Positions 52,926 to 62,362 of a stretch of 64,000 nucleotides of DNA are shown here, one piece after another. The notes beneath the pieces are model-generated. The model saw nothing but the letters and a program-made list of their open reading frames with translations. It ran no database searches and was not told the origin of the DNA. A program made the position numbers and the translations under genes. Every line of letters begins with the position of its first letter. The stretch's first letter is position 1. Source of the stretch: Pseudomonadota bacterium (GTDB taxonomy: Bacteria > Pseudomonadota > Alphaproteobacteria > Sphingomonadales > Sphingomonadaceae); NCBI GenBank assembly GCA_023394965.1, contig JAEWZX010000042.1, forward strand, positions 62,001 to 126,000. Direction: 5' to 3'.

Positions 52926-53156
52926 TCAGTTCGCAATTGCGAGGATCACCGCCACAACGATTATCGCCAGCGCCTGATACTTGATGCGCGTGAACATCAT
53001 CTTGTTCTGCCGCAACTGCATTTCGGTGGCATCCTGCTGCTCGCCGCTTTCGAGATCGATCTTGGTGCTTTGCATAAAAGCAACGACGCCGCGGACCAGC
53101 GACGCCACGACGAGAACCATGAGAATGACGAGGAGGATGGTGAGGAAGGTTGTCAT
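52926..53156 (-). CDS. HIG1-domain / twin-transmembrane small protein
   Basis: 76-aa protein with two membrane helices (about 3-27 and 57-74) flanking a polar loop with QLRQNKMMFTRIKYQALAI, the HIG1-type signature. Related proteins associate with respiratory oxidases. It starts 9 bp upstream of the adenosyltransferase gene's end region in the same direction, so is probably co-transcribed. Confidence 0.8.
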   Translation of the reverse strand: MTTFLTILLVILMVLVVASLVRGVVAFMQSTKIDLESGEQQDATEMQLRQNKMMFTRIKYQALAIIVVAVILAIAN

Positions 53157-53168
53157 AGACTTGCCTAT

Positions 53169-53999
53169 CTAGGCTTTCGCCAGAGTAATGCCAGCGGGGA
53201 ATTTGCCTGCCCGCAGTGCAGTGGCAAGCGCGCGTCCATCCTCTCCGGCCACCCGCCGGTCGGCCAGCGAAGGCGAACCGCGGCGTTTGGCAAGCTTCTG
53301 TCCGCTTTCATCGATCAGCAGGCCGTGGTGGTGCCAGCGGGGCACCGGCAGGCCCAGCAGCGCCTGCAACAGTCGGTGGATATGGGTTGCCGGGAACAGA
53401 TCCGCGCCGCGCGTCACCAGCGTGACCCCATCCGCCGCATCATCGAGCGTTGCGGCCAAGTGATAGCTGGCAGGCGCATCCTTGCGCACGATCACGACAT
53501 CCCCAGCCTCGCGCGGGTCGGCATGCTGCCGTCCGGCCAGAACATCTTCCCAGACCAAATCCCCATGATCCGCCAGCGCGCGATCGATATCGAGCCGCAG
53601 CGCGGCAGGCTTGCCGGGATCGAGCAGGCTGCCCTTGCAGGTTCCGGGGTAAATCGCACCCTGCGATCCCAGCCGCGGCTCCAACGCTTCTATTTCCGCC
53701 CGCGTGCAGGTGCAGGGATAGAGATAGCCACGGCGCAGCAGATCGTGTGCCGCCGCTTCGTAACTTTCCAGCCGCGTGGATTGCGCGGGCACTTCTTCCC
53801 ATTCCAGGCCAAGCCATTCCAGATCGCGGCGAAACTCGTCCGCCAGTTCGGGGCGCGAACGGGGGCCGTCGATATCCTCTATCCGCAACAGGAAACGCCC
53901 GCCCGCCGCGCGCGCCAGATCATGCGCCACCAGGGCCGAGAAAGCATGGCCGAGATGGAGCGGACCGTTGGGACTGGGGGCGAAGCGGGTAATCACCAT
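53169..53999 (-). CDS. gluQ: Glutamyl-Q tRNA(Asp) synthetase
   Basis: 276-aa truncated GluRS-like enzyme that glutamylates queuosine in tRNA(Asp). HIGH-type motif FAPSPNGPLHLGHA, Zn-binding CTCTR and YPGTCKG, KMSKS-type QKLAKRRGS. It lacks an anticodon-binding domain, as expected. The ATG at 53999 (MVITRF) matches family starts; upstream in-frame Mets are less likely. Confidence 0.93.
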   Translation of the reverse strand: MVITRFAPSPNGPLHLGHAFSALVAHDLARAAGGRFLLRIEDIDGPRSRPELADEFRRDLEWLGLEWEEVPAQSTRLESYEAAAHDLLRRGYLYPCTCTRAEIEALEPRLGSQGAIYPGTCKGSLLDPGKPAALRLDIDRALADHGDLVWEDVLAGRQHADPREAGDVVIVRKDAPASYHLAATLDDAADGVTLVTRGADLFPATHIHRLLQALLGLPVPRWHHHGLLIDESGQKLAKRRGSPSLADRRVAGEDGRALATALRAGKFPAGITLAKA

Positions 54000-54171
54000 C
54001 CTTGCATCCTTGCGGGGAGCGGGGCGGGGAAGCAATCCATCATGCACGCCCATCGCGATGACCCCGCATTGTCGCGATTTGCGGGATAAGTTTGTGGATA
54101 GCGTGTGTGTAACAGGCTTGACGCTTTTCCTTGCAAGTGCATTCTCGCTGCCATCGGGGAGGAACGCACTG

Positions 54172-54780
54172 GTGTTCAAGGCCGAACTGCTGGAACGGGC
54201 CGCAAGGTTCCGAAGTACCGCCGAGGATCCGACGCGCAATTTGCAGTCGTGTCCCAGCCTGGTTCTCAATGCCGACTATACGCCGCTGTCCTATTACCCC
54301 CTGAGCCTGTGGCCATGGCAGACCGCGATCAAGGCCATCTTCCTCGACCGGGTGGACGTGATCGCCACCTACGACCGGGAAGTTCATTCTCCCTCGCTGG
54401 ACATGAAGATCCCCAGCGTGATCGCGCTGAAGCAGTATGTGAAACCCAGCGAATTTCCCGCTTTCACCCGCTTCAACGTCTTCCTGCGCGACCGCTTCAG
54501 CTGTCAGTTCTGCGGCGACATGCACCACCTCACCTTCGACCATGTCGTACCCCGCCGTCTGGGCGGCAAGACCACGTGGGAAAACATCGCCACCGCCTGC
54601 GCACCCTGCAACATGCGCAAGGGCGGCCGCACGCCGCAGCAGGCAGGAATGCAGCTCTATGCCAAGCCGATCCGGCCCACGCACTGGCAGCTGCAACAGC
54701 ATGGCAAGATGTTCCCGCCCAACTATCTGCACGAAACCTGGCGCGACTGGCTGTATTGGGACATCGAACTGGAAGCGTGA
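54172..54780 (+). CDS. HNH endonuclease
   Basis: 202-aa nuclease-fold protein conserved in alphaproteobacteria: LVLNADYTPLSYYPLSLWPW, RFNVFLRDRFSCQFCG, LTFDHVVPRRLGGKTTWEN (HNH catalytic core) and TACAPCNMRKGGRTP. Two CxxC pairs bind zinc. The GTG at 54172 with GAGG 9 nt upstream gives the usual family N-terminus (FKAELLERAA). The 190 bp after it hold no clear feature. Confidence 0.9.
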   Translation: MFKAELLERAARFRSTAEDPTRNLQSCPSLVLNADYTPLSYYPLSLWPWQTAIKAIFLDRVDVIATYDREVHSPSLDMKIPSVIALKQYVKPSEFPAFTRFNVFLRDRFSCQFCGDMHHLTFDHVVPRRLGGKTTWENIATACAPCNMRKGGRTPQQAGMQLYAKPIRPTHWQLQQHGKMFPPNYLHETWRDWLYWDIELEA

Positions 54781-54969
54781 TTCGTTCAGCTTCGCGCCCC
54801 TGAAGATGAAACATGGACCGCATGTTACACTGTCCAGGGGTTAAAAAACGGGAGGCTGCAATCGCCCCGTTTTCGTGAAAGCGGTGAAGGCGAAACGCAT
54901 GGTCCATCGTCACACACTGCCATATCTGCAGCGCTGTAGGACAGCCCCAAGCAGGGCAAGGCGATCCGT

Positions 54970-56490
54970 TCAGCCGTAACCGATCGCGGCTGCAATGATG
55001 ATCGCCCCCGCCAGGATCGCCCCGGCAACCCAGCGGATATCGCCATGAGCACCGGAGGTGGCGACATGCGCCCCGGCGGGAGCCACAGGCTCTTTTTCCA
55101 GCCGGCGGATGGCGGCGCGGATCAGGCGGGGGGCGTCGTCACCGATCTTGATCAATTCCCAGGTCACGGCCTGCACGATCGGGCTCCAGTGATCGGGGGA
55201 CATACGCGCCTTCGCCACGCGCAGGGACGAACGGCGCATGGCGGCGGTCAGGTCGAAATCCGGCTCGATATGCGACAGTACGCCGTCCATGGTGACCAGC
55301 GCCTTGAAGATCAGCAGCAAATCGGGCGGCAGAGTCATCTTTTCCTGCCGCATCATGGCCATGAAATCCGCCACCATATCTGCCAGCACCAGCCGCCCGC
55401 TGCCGTGACGCTGAATCAGCCGTTCCGATGCGGCCAGCATGCGGTCGGGTGATACATCGCCATCTGCGGACCAGCCGATCAGCACATCGGCCAGCTGCGC
55501 CGGGCTGCCCGTGCTCAAGGCCTGCACGAAGCTGATGAATTCTTCGCGTCGGCGCGGCGATACATAGCCGATCATTCCCAGATCCAGCAGCGCGATCCCA
55601 TTGTCCGGCAGGCACAGAAGATTGCCCGGATGCGGATCGCCATGGAAACGGCCGTTCACCAGCACCATTTCCAGCACCATATCCGCCCCCAGCGCAGCGA
55701 TTTTCGCCGGATCGATGCCCGCGCGCTGCAGCGTCTGCGCATCGCGCGGCGGCACGCCTGCGATATAATCCATCACCAGCAGCGCTTCGGACGTCCATTC
55801 CCAGTGGATGGTCGGCACCACGACCCGCCGATCGCCGGCAAAGTCCATCCGCAGCCGGTCGGCATTGCGCCCCTCGGTCGTGAAATCGAGTTCTTCCAGC
55901 ATGGCATCGGCGAGCTGGCGCATCATCGCACCGGGCGCGAACCGCCGCGCTTCGGCACTGCTTTTTTCGACCAGTGCAGCCAGATGGGCAATCAGGCGAA
56001 GGTCGGCTTCCACCCGCGGCCGGATATCGGGGCGGCGGATCTTCAGCACGACTTCGCGCCCGTCATGCAGCGTAGCGCGATGGACCTGCGCCATGGATGC
56101 TGCCGCCAGCGGTTCGGGATCGAAGCTGGCGAATGTCGCTTCGGGCGGCTGGCCCAGCGCGGCTTCCACCGCCGGACGCAGATCGTCGAAGGCCAGGGTC
56201 GGCGCGCGGCTGTGGAGCTGTTCGAACTCCGTAATCCATTCCGGGGGCAGCAGATCGCTGCGAGTCGCAAGGATCTGGCCGAGTTTCACAAAGGTCGGCC
56301 CAAGGTCTTCCAGCGCCAGCCGCACCCGCCGCGGCAGGGGTTGCGGCCGGTCATCGTCCCCATCTTCGGACGATCCGCGCTCCAGCCCGAGCCTGGCCAG
56401 CAGGACCCCCAGGCCGAAACGGGAAGCCACCCCGGTTATCTCTTCGAGACGTTTCCGGTCACGGCTGGCGATGCGCAAAGTCTTGATCAT
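54970..56490 (-). CDS. ABC1/UbiB-family atypical kinase
   Basis: 506-aa membrane-associated ADCK-type protein: KxGQ motif PTFVKLGQILATRSD, AAASMAQVHRATL (A-rich loop), DFTTEGRNADRL, catalytic FHGDPHPGNLLCLPDN and metal GLLDLGMIG-like IALLDLGMIGYV, and a C-terminal hydrophobic segment (VAGAILAGAIIIAAAIGYG). UbiB proteins support ubiquinone biosynthesis. The ATG at 56490 (MIKTLRI) is the likely start; MARPM at 56538 is the alternative. Confidence 0.9.
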   Translation of the reverse strand: MIKTLRIASRDRKRLEEITGVASRFGLGVLLARLGLERGSSEDGDDDRPQPLPRRVRLALEDLGPTFVKLGQILATRSDLLPPEWITEFEQLHSRAPTLAFDDLRPAVEAALGQPPEATFASFDPEPLAAASMAQVHRATLHDGREVVLKIRRPDIRPRVEADLRLIAHLAALVEKSSAEARRFAPGAMMRQLADAMLEELDFTTEGRNADRLRMDFAGDRRVVVPTIHWEWTSEALLVMDYIAGVPPRDAQTLQRAGIDPAKIAALGADMVLEMVLVNGRFHGDPHPGNLLCLPDNGIALLDLGMIGYVSPRRREEFISFVQALSTGSPAQLADVLIGWSADGDVSPDRMLAASERLIQRHGSGRLVLADMVADFMAMMRQEKMTLPPDLLLIFKALVTMDGVLSHIEPDFDLTAAMRRSSLRVAKARMSPDHWSPIVQAVTWELIKIGDDAPRLIRAAIRRLEKEPVAPAGAHVATSGAHGDIRWVAGAILAGAIIIAAAIGYG

Positions 56491-56593
56491 GGGCCCGATA
56501 TGGTGCCAGCAGGCCCGCTGATCCATAGGTCGGGCCATTACGCACCGCATCCGACAGGCGGATTGTCCTGCCCGCCGCGCCAGAGAGCTGGCC

Positions 56594-57811
56594 TCAGGTA
56601 ACCGCTGCCCGCTGGCGGAATTCCTCACGCTGCCATTCGCCGCTGTCCATCACTTCGGCCAGATGGCGGGCGGCTTCGGCCATGTCGGCAAAGCGGAGAT
56701 AGGCAGGGGCGAAACCGAAACGCACAATATCCGGATCGCGGAAGTCGCCAATGACACCCCGGGCAATCAGAGCCTGACAGATGGCATAGGCATCCATGTG
56801 GCGGAACGAAAGCTGGCTGCCGCGCCGGGCCGGATCGGCCGGACTGACCAGATCGAGCGACAGGCCATGGTCGGTCAGGCATTGGCGGAAGAATTCGGAC
56901 AGTGCCTGCGATTTGGCATAAAGCCGGTCGATGCCGATTTCTGCGCTGAGGTCGACACCCACTTCCAGTGCAGCAAGGCCGAGGATCGGCGGCGTTCCGC
57001 AAAGCAGTTTTTCGACGCCGGGCGCGGCGGTGTAGTCATCGCTGAAGGCGAAAGGGGCCGTGTGCCCCATCCAGCCGGTCAGGGGCTGGCGCGCAGCGTC
57101 CAGATGCCGTTCCGCCACGAAGGCATAAGCCGGTGCGCCCGGCCCGCCGTTGAAATATTTATAGCCGCAGCCAACTGCGAAATCGGCCCCGCAGCCATCG
57201 AGATCGACCGGCAGCGCGCCGCCCGAATGCGACAGGTCCCACAGCACCAGCGCGCCCGCATCGTGCGCGGCGCGGGTCAGCGCCGCCATGTCGAACAATT
57301 CGCCGGTTTTGTAATGTGCATGGGTCAGCATCAGAAGGGCCACATCATCGCCCATCGCATCTGCCAAGCTGCCGCGCTCAGCCAGCCTTCTTTCCGCCAG
57401 CCCCCGCCGTTCCAGCCCTTCGATCATGTACAGGTCGGTCGGGAAATTGCCCGGCTCGCTCAGCACCACCCTGCGGCCCGGCTGCATGTCCAGCGCGGCA
57501 GAGATCAGCTTGAACAGGTTCACACTGGTCGAATCGCAGGCGATCACCTCATGCGGCTGCGCGCCGATCAGCGGCGCGATCTTTGCCCCGACCCGCGCCG
57601 GCAAATCAATCCATCCGGCACTGTTCCAGCTGCGGATGAGATCGCGGCCCCATTCTTCCCGCACGACCTGCTCTAGCCGCCCCGGAGTCGCTTTCGGCAG
57701 GCACCCCAGCGAATTGCCATCGAGGTAGATGACACCTTCTGGCACACTGAAGTGCGCGCGCCAGCTATTCAGCGGATCGCCGGAATCGAGAATACGGGCA
57801 CGTTCAAGCAT
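56594..57811 (-). CDS. kynU: Kynureninase
   Basis: 405-aa PLP enzyme that converts kynurenine to anthranilate and alanine. Family motifs: YLDGNSLGCLP, CDSTSVNLFKL, LVLWDLSHSGGALPVDL, PLP Lys in VGCGYKYFNGGPGAPAY and GWMGHTAPFAF. The ATG overlaps the kynB stop by 8 nt. Third gene of a tight kynA-kynB-kynU operon. Confidence 0.96.
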   Translation of the reverse strand: MLERARILDSGDPLNSWRAHFSVPEGVIYLDGNSLGCLPKATPGRLEQVVREEWGRDLIRSWNSAGWIDLPARVGAKIAPLIGAQPHEVIACDSTSVNLFKLISAALDMQPGRRVVLSEPGNFPTDLYMIEGLERRGLAERRLAERGSLADAMGDDVALLMLTHAHYKTGELFDMAALTRAAHDAGALVLWDLSHSGGALPVDLDGCGADFAVGCGYKYFNGGPGAPAYAFVAERHLDAARQPLTGWMGHTAPFAFSDDYTAAPGVEKLLCGTPPILGLAALEVGVDLSAEIGIDRLYAKSQALSEFFRQCLTDHGLSLDLVSPADPARRGSQLSFRHMDAYAICQALIARGVIGDFRDPDIVRFGFAPAYLRFADMAEAARHLAEVMDSGEWQREEFRQRAAVT

Positions 57812-58469
57812 CGGGTAACTCCCGCAGGATGGCCCGGCACAGCCCGGCATCGCCGCCCGCGATCTTGAGCGGCAGGGCAATCAGTTCATAACGGCCTTCC
57901 GGCACGTCATCGAGCACCAGCCCTTCGAGAATGCGCATATCGTGTTTCAGCACGGCCAGATGCGCCTCCATCGTCTTGCTGTCCTGCGGATCGACGCTGG
58001 GCGCGTCGGTACCAACCAGCTTCACCCCCTGCAGCGCCAGCCAGCCGATCGTTTCGGCATCGATTGCGGTGAACGTGCTGTCCCACTGCTCGTGCGGGAA
58101 GCTTTCGAAGGTCCGAAACAGCACCCGGTCCGCGCTATCCAGATGCGGCAGATCGCCGACCGAGATGCTCCCACCGGTGACGCGCGTGGCATCGAGCACC
58201 AGACACTCCCCGATATAGGGGTCGAGCGCCAGACTGGCGATATCGGCCGCTCCATCCGCATAGTGCAGCGGCGCATCGCCATGCGTGCCCGAATGGGTCG
58301 ACAGGGTCATCCGCCCGACGTTGACGGGCGACCCATCGCCCATTGTCCATGTCCGCTCGAACGCGAATTCGGTATCGCCCGGCCATACCGGCAGGCCCCC
58401 TTTTTCATTGGTGGGCCGCAACGTCTGGGAAATGTCCCAGATCCGCCGCTGGGACCGCCACGAACTCAT
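57804..58469 (-). CDS. kynB: Arylformamidase (kynurenine formamidase)
   Basis: 221-aa metal-dependent cyclase-family hydrolase that deformylates N-formylkynurenine: WDISQTLRP, VWPGDTEF, STHSGTHGDAPLHY (metal-binding His/Asp) and KLVGTDAPSVDPQDS. It overlaps kynA by 4 nt and kynU by 8 nt. Confidence 0.95.
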   Translation of the reverse strand: MSSWRSQRRIWDISQTLRPTNEKGGLPVWPGDTEFAFERTWTMGDGSPVNVGRMTLSTHSGTHGDAPLHYADGAADIASLALDPYIGECLVLDATRVTGGSISVGDLPHLDSADRVLFRTFESFPHEQWDSTFTAIDAETIGWLALQGVKLVGTDAPSVDPQDSKTMEAHLAVLKHDMRILEGLVLDDVPEGRYELIALPLKIAGGDAGLCRAILRELPDA

Positions 58470-59257
58470 ATCGCCGTTCTCACGCTCAACAGTTCGGGGA
58501 AAAAGGCCGCCTTCAGCACGCCCGCAAGATAGGGCACGCCGGGCGTCCCGCCGGTGCCTTTCTTGAAGCCGATGATCCGTTCCACCGTCTTCAAATGGCC
58601 GAAGCGCCAACGCTGGAAATGGTATTCCAGATCGACCAGCTTTTCAGCCAGTTCGTAAAGGTCCCAATATTCCTTCGGATCGCGATAGATTTCGGCCCAG
58701 GCAGCTTCGACCTGCGGCGAATGGTCCCACGGGCTGCCATGGTCGCGCGCCAGTACGTCTTCCGGAATGGCAAAGCCACGCCGGGCCAACAGGGCAATGG
58801 TTTCGGCATAGATCGACTTGCGGGCCAGTTCCTCGCGCAGTTCGCTGGCAACCTCGGGTGTGGCCTCGTGCATGGTCACCATGTCCGGATTGCGCCCGCC
58901 GAGCAGAAATTCCATCATCCGGTACTGCGCGCTCTGGAACCCGCTCGACCCGCCCAGATGCGGGCGGATGGTCGAATAGTCATGCGGGGTCATGGTGCTG
59001 AGCACGTCCCAGCTCTGGATCAGCTGGCCCTGCGCCCGCGCCACGCGGGCGAGCATTTTGAAAGACGGGCGCAGCCGGTCCTGCCGGATGCATTCGCGCG
59101 CTTCGAAGAGTTCGTGCAGGCACAGCTTGAGCCACAGCTCGCTGGCCTGATGGACGATGATGAACAGCATCTCGTCATGCGCATCGGATGCCGGATGCTG
59201 CGCCGATAGGATGCGATCCAGATCGAGATAGCTGGAATAGGTAACGTCGGATGCCAT
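58466..59257 (-). CDS. kynA: Tryptophan 2,3-dioxygenase
   Basis: 263-aa haem enzyme that oxidises tryptophan to N-formylkynurenine. Motifs: YLDLDRILSAQHP, DEMLFIIVHQASELWLK (haem pocket), GFQSAQYRMMEFLLG and HFQRWRFGHLKTVER with the proximal His. First gene of the kyn operon; the start at 59257 (MASDVTY) follows the family N-terminus. Confidence 0.96.
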   Translation of the reverse strand: MASDVTYSSYLDLDRILSAQHPASDAHDEMLFIIVHQASELWLKLCLHELFEARECIRQDRLRPSFKMLARVARAQGQLIQSWDVLSTMTPHDYSTIRPHLGGSSGFQSAQYRMMEFLLGGRNPDMVTMHEATPEVASELREELARKSIYAETIALLARRGFAIPEDVLARDHGSPWDHSPQVEAAWAEIYRDPKEYWDLYELAEKLVDLEYHFQRWRFGHLKTVERIIGFKKGTGGTPGVPYLAGVLKAAFFPELLSVRTAI

Positions 59258-59293
59258 GCCCGCAGCCCTAGCGCGCAAACGTCGCAAACGAAA

Positions 59294-59710
59294 CTACTGG
59301 TCGATCACCATGGTATGCGGGTGATGCTTTTCCAGATGCTTCTTCACGATGCGAAGGTTCTTGGTGTTGGACCGGTAAATCACGTCGAAGGCATCGCCCA
59401 CCAAAGGAACCGCGCCAATCGCGCCATCGATCGCGATGTTACCCGCCATGCGCCACAGCTTCCATTTCGGCAGGCCGAGATTCCTCGCTTCCCACACGAT
59501 ATAGGCGCCCATCGCCGCAGCCACGACATCCCCGACGACCGGCACAAAACCGATGATCGCATCAAGACCGATGGGGAATTTGGTGCCGGGAATGACCAGA
59601 CTGCGTTCGAGGAGGTGCTCCATCGCTTCGATCCGTTTGCGGATCGAAACGGGATCGCTGCCAATCGGCAGTTCGAAACCCATCGGGCGCGGCCGGTCCT
59701 GCTTGTCCAT
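59294..59710 (-). CDS. DUF4112 family protein
   Basis: 138-aa protein with the family core GLDAIIGFVPVVGDVVAAA and AIGAVPLVGDAFDVIYRSN, two hydrophobic hairpins that probably associate with the membrane. Function unknown. It lies 6 bp after the lipoprotein gene's end on the same strand. Confidence 0.9.
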   Translation of the reverse strand: MDKQDRPRPMGFELPIGSDPVSIRKRIEAMEHLLERSLVIPGTKFPIGLDAIIGFVPVVGDVVAAAMGAYIVWEARNLGLPKWKLWRMAGNIAIDGAIGAVPLVGDAFDVIYRSNTKNLRIVKKHLEKHHPHTMVIDQ

Positions 59711-59716
59711 TCTGCC

Positions 59717-61177
59717 CTAGATGGGGGCGCGCGAGAGCGGGAACAAGGGATGCACGTTCCACGGATTTTCGCTGAAGCCTTCGATGCCCGCACGCACCAT
59801 GGACCAGCGGATTGGTGCGCCCAGCGGGATATACAGATTTGTCGCCAGCAGGGTATTTTCCGCTTCAAGCAGATAGGACGCTTCTTCCGCCGGATCGCGC
59901 GCGTCCAATGCCAAGGACACGAGATAGTCGGCATCCTGGCTGCATTGCGCATCGTCGATCGTGCAGTTGAACTGGTTGAGGAACCATCGCGGAGAGGGAT
60001 ATCGCGCCACCCGGTCACGAAGTACCAGATCCGCTTCATCGGTCTCTTCGGTACGGATCGTGGAAACTCCGATAGCTGCAAAATCTTCTGCCAGTCCGGT
60101 GAACATGAGATCCGATCCCGGCCCCGCGGGGAGATAGATTTTCACCTGCGCTTCCCGCCCGCTTTCGCCGCGCCATTGGGCGACACGCTGGCGCGCTGTA
60201 CTGCGCCGCTGGTCGAGCGACTGACCTGCCCACCGCTCCACCGAAGGATTGGCCGCAGTCGGAAGCTCCACCGGTACAATTCGCGTGGAAGGAAGCCACC
60301 CACCGATATTGAACGATTGCATAAGGCCCGGGCGATCGATCGCCATGGCCAGCGCCTCCCGATTACCGGCCACACCGAGGAAGCCGGTGTTCTTGCGCAC
60401 GTCGAGACCGAACAGCCCAATGGCAGCATCCAGCCGCACATTGCCACGCGACAGGGGGCCCGTACTGGCCAGCGGCAAGCTGGCGAGCCGCCCGCCCAAC
60501 ACCAGGTCGAACTTCCCCTGCGAAAAGCCCTCCGTCGCCTGTTCCGCTCCGACAGCGCGGACGCGGACTTCGCCGACCAGATCTTCCCAGCGCGGCTGTT
60601 CGGGTAAACCGCGCATTTCGGGCGGCAGCGGTTCCAAGACCAAGCCGTCATCCCCCGCTTCGAGCGCCATCAGCGCAGCATTCTGATTTCCGATCTCTAT
60701 GCCGAGTTCGGGTTGAGCAAGCAGCCTCAGGAAATCGGGCATCGGGCTCGTCAGGCGAATTTCGATGACGCGCCCGGTCATTGCGCGGATATCGCGGATT
60801 TTTCCGAGATCGAGGCCGAGCGAGGTCCCGCGTAGCTGGCGCAGGCGCCGCTGAAGTGCATCGCGCACTGCCTGAGCGGTCAGAGGCGTGCCGTCCCGCA
60901 GATCAAATTCGTTGATCCGGAAAATGTAGCTGACACCGTCATCGGTAACAATCCAGCGTTCCGCCACCCCTGGCACGACTTCGCCGCGCTGATCGATTCG
61001 CACCAATCCGTTAGAAAGCGCGGCGCGAATGTGCTGCCCGGCATGGCCGAGCCTGACACCGTCGGCATCAAGTTCAGTCGGGTCCGCAATGAAAGCGACG
61101 TCGACCACGCCATCATCCGATCCCGAACTGCATGCCGCGACAAGAACCGACAGAAAGGCTAGAAACCACAAGCGCAT
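59717..61177 (-). CDS. ABC transporter substrate-binding lipoprotein (peptide/nickel type, SBP_bac_5)
   Basis: 486-aa binding protein with a lipoprotein signal (FLAFLSVLVAACSSG, Cys after AA). Family regions: VPGVAERWIVTDDGVSYIFR, DLRDGTPLTAQAVRDALQR and GFLGVAGNREALAMAIDR. It resembles OppA/DppA. No permease or ATPase genes are adjacent, so it is a solitary copy; ligand unknown. Confidence 0.85.
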   Translation of the reverse strand: MRLWFLAFLSVLVAACSSGSDDGVVDVAFIADPTELDADGVRLGHAGQHIRAALSNGLVRIDQRGEVVPGVAERWIVTDDGVSYIFRINEFDLRDGTPLTAQAVRDALQRRLRQLRGTSLGLDLGKIRDIRAMTGRVIEIRLTSPMPDFLRLLAQPELGIEIGNQNAALMALEAGDDGLVLEPLPPEMRGLPEQPRWEDLVGEVRVRAVGAEQATEGFSQGKFDLVLGGRLASLPLASTGPLSRGNVRLDAAIGLFGLDVRKNTGFLGVAGNREALAMAIDRPGLMQSFNIGGWLPSTRIVPVELPTAANPSVERWAGQSLDQRRSTARQRVAQWRGESGREAQVKIYLPAGPGSDLMFTGLAEDFAAIGVSTIRTEETDEADLVLRDRVARYPSPRWFLNQFNCTIDDAQCSQDADYLVSLALDARDPAEEASYLLEAENTLLATNLYIPLGAPIRWSMVRAGIEGFSENPWNVHPLFPLSRAPI

Positions 61178-61288
61178 GACTGGGACGGTTAGCAGCGCAT
61201 GGCTCCCCCGTCAGCAGGCCATTTCTCAGATATTGCGCACCGGGTGGTTGCTCAAAATACGCCCTCTGAAACACCGAGGGGCCGAAGA

Positions 61289-61744
61289 TCAATCGTCGCG
61301 CGAGATCTTTTCTTTACGTTCATGCGCTTCCTGCGCCTCCACCGTCATGGTGGCGACGGGGCGCGCGATAAGCCGCCTCAGGCCAATCGGATCCCCGGTC
61401 ACTTCGCACCAGCCATATTCCCCCTGATCGATCCGACGCAGAGCGGAATCGATCTTGGCGATAAGCTTTCGCTGCCGATCGCGGGTGCGCAGTTCGATCC
61501 CCCAATCGGTTTCCGACGAAGCGCGATCATTGAGGTCAGGTTCGCGAATCGGGCCATCCTGCAGGGACTGCAAAGTCTGACCAGCCGCGTCATGGATCGA
61601 TTTTTTCCAGTCGAGCAACAGCATGCGGAAGTATTCCTGCTGTCGCTCGTTCATATATTCTTCGCTGTCGTCGGGAACGTAGTTATCGCCGACCGCCGCA
61701 CGTGCTTTGGCCAGTTTTTCCTTGTCGCTTGCCCCAGAGGCCAT
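61289..61744 (-). CDS. dksA: RNA polymerase-binding transcription factor DksA
   Basis: 151-aa ppGpp cofactor with a coiled-coil (ERQQEYFRMLLLDWKKSI, with DRASSETDW at the tip) and a degenerate zinc-finger region (GEYGWCEVTGDPIGLRRL) containing one Cys only, as common in alphaproteobacterial DksA. The ATG at 61744 has GAGAGG 8 nt upstream. The 280-bp region up to the Sel1 gene is a divergent promoter region. Confidence 0.92.
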   Translation of the reverse strand: MASGASDKEKLAKARAAVGDNYVPDDSEEYMNERQQEYFRMLLLDWKKSIHDAAGQTLQSLQDGPIREPDLNDRASSETDWGIELRTRDRQRKLIAKIDSALRRIDQGEYGWCEVTGDPIGLRRLIARPVATMTVEAQEAHERKEKISRDD

Positions 61745-62024
61745 TGCGGACCCTCTCATCTGCAAATTCGATCTTGCCGGTCACCACCGTCCCGCGGACC
61801 CGGATATTTGCGGTGTCCCGGTGACCCGATTGGCGCGCCTATAGGGAAGCCGCCCAAGTGGCACAAGCGGCAATCGGATCAACCATCGATTTGGGCGCAA
61901 TACTTTGAAGACACGCGATTTACGCACGGCCATGAAGAAATTGCGCCCGGCATTAACCTTTTATTGACCATAATTCTGACATTCCCATTCCACCGGCAGG
62001 GGGTGTCGGTGCTTAAAGGGGGAA

Positions 62025-62360
62025 ATGGCGATGCAGCTTTCCAGTATCGACGGCGGCAAAGGCAAAATCATCCAAGGCGACCAGGCAGATGCGATCATCT
62101 CCACCTGTCTTGCGCGCTACGAACAAGGCAGCATTGATGCGTTATACGACCTTGGCGTGGCCTTCTCCACGGGAAGCCAGGGTCTGGCCTGCGACATGAT
62201 CGAGGCGCACAAGTGGCTCAACATCGCCGCATCCAAGGGGCATGAGGAAGCCAATTGGTCCCGCGCCGATGTGGCGGACGAAATGACCGCACGCGAAATT
62301 GCCGAAGCGCAGCGCCGCGCCCGCGAATGGCTGATCGAAGGGCAGCGCCGCGCCGCCTGA
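62025..62360 (+). CDS. Sel1-repeat-like small protein
   Basis: 111-aa protein with a TPR/Sel1-type helical repeat (ALYDLGVAFSTG, DMIEAHKWLNIAASKGHEEA) and a helical tail. No signal peptide. Similar sphingomonad proteins are small and of unknown function. Shine-Dalgarno GGGGGAA is close to the ATG. Confidence 0.85.
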   Translation: MAMQLSSIDGGKGKIIQGDQADAIISTCLARYEQGSIDALYDLGVAFSTGSQGLACDMIEAHKWLNIAASKGHEEANWSRADVADEMTAREIAEAQRRAREWLIEGQRRAA

Positions 62361-62362
62361 AA

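Noticed and set aside
61289..61744. DksA with a single cysteine as an unusual variant
   Set aside because: Cys-poor zinc-finger regions are common in alphaproteobacterial DksA, so this is not novel.
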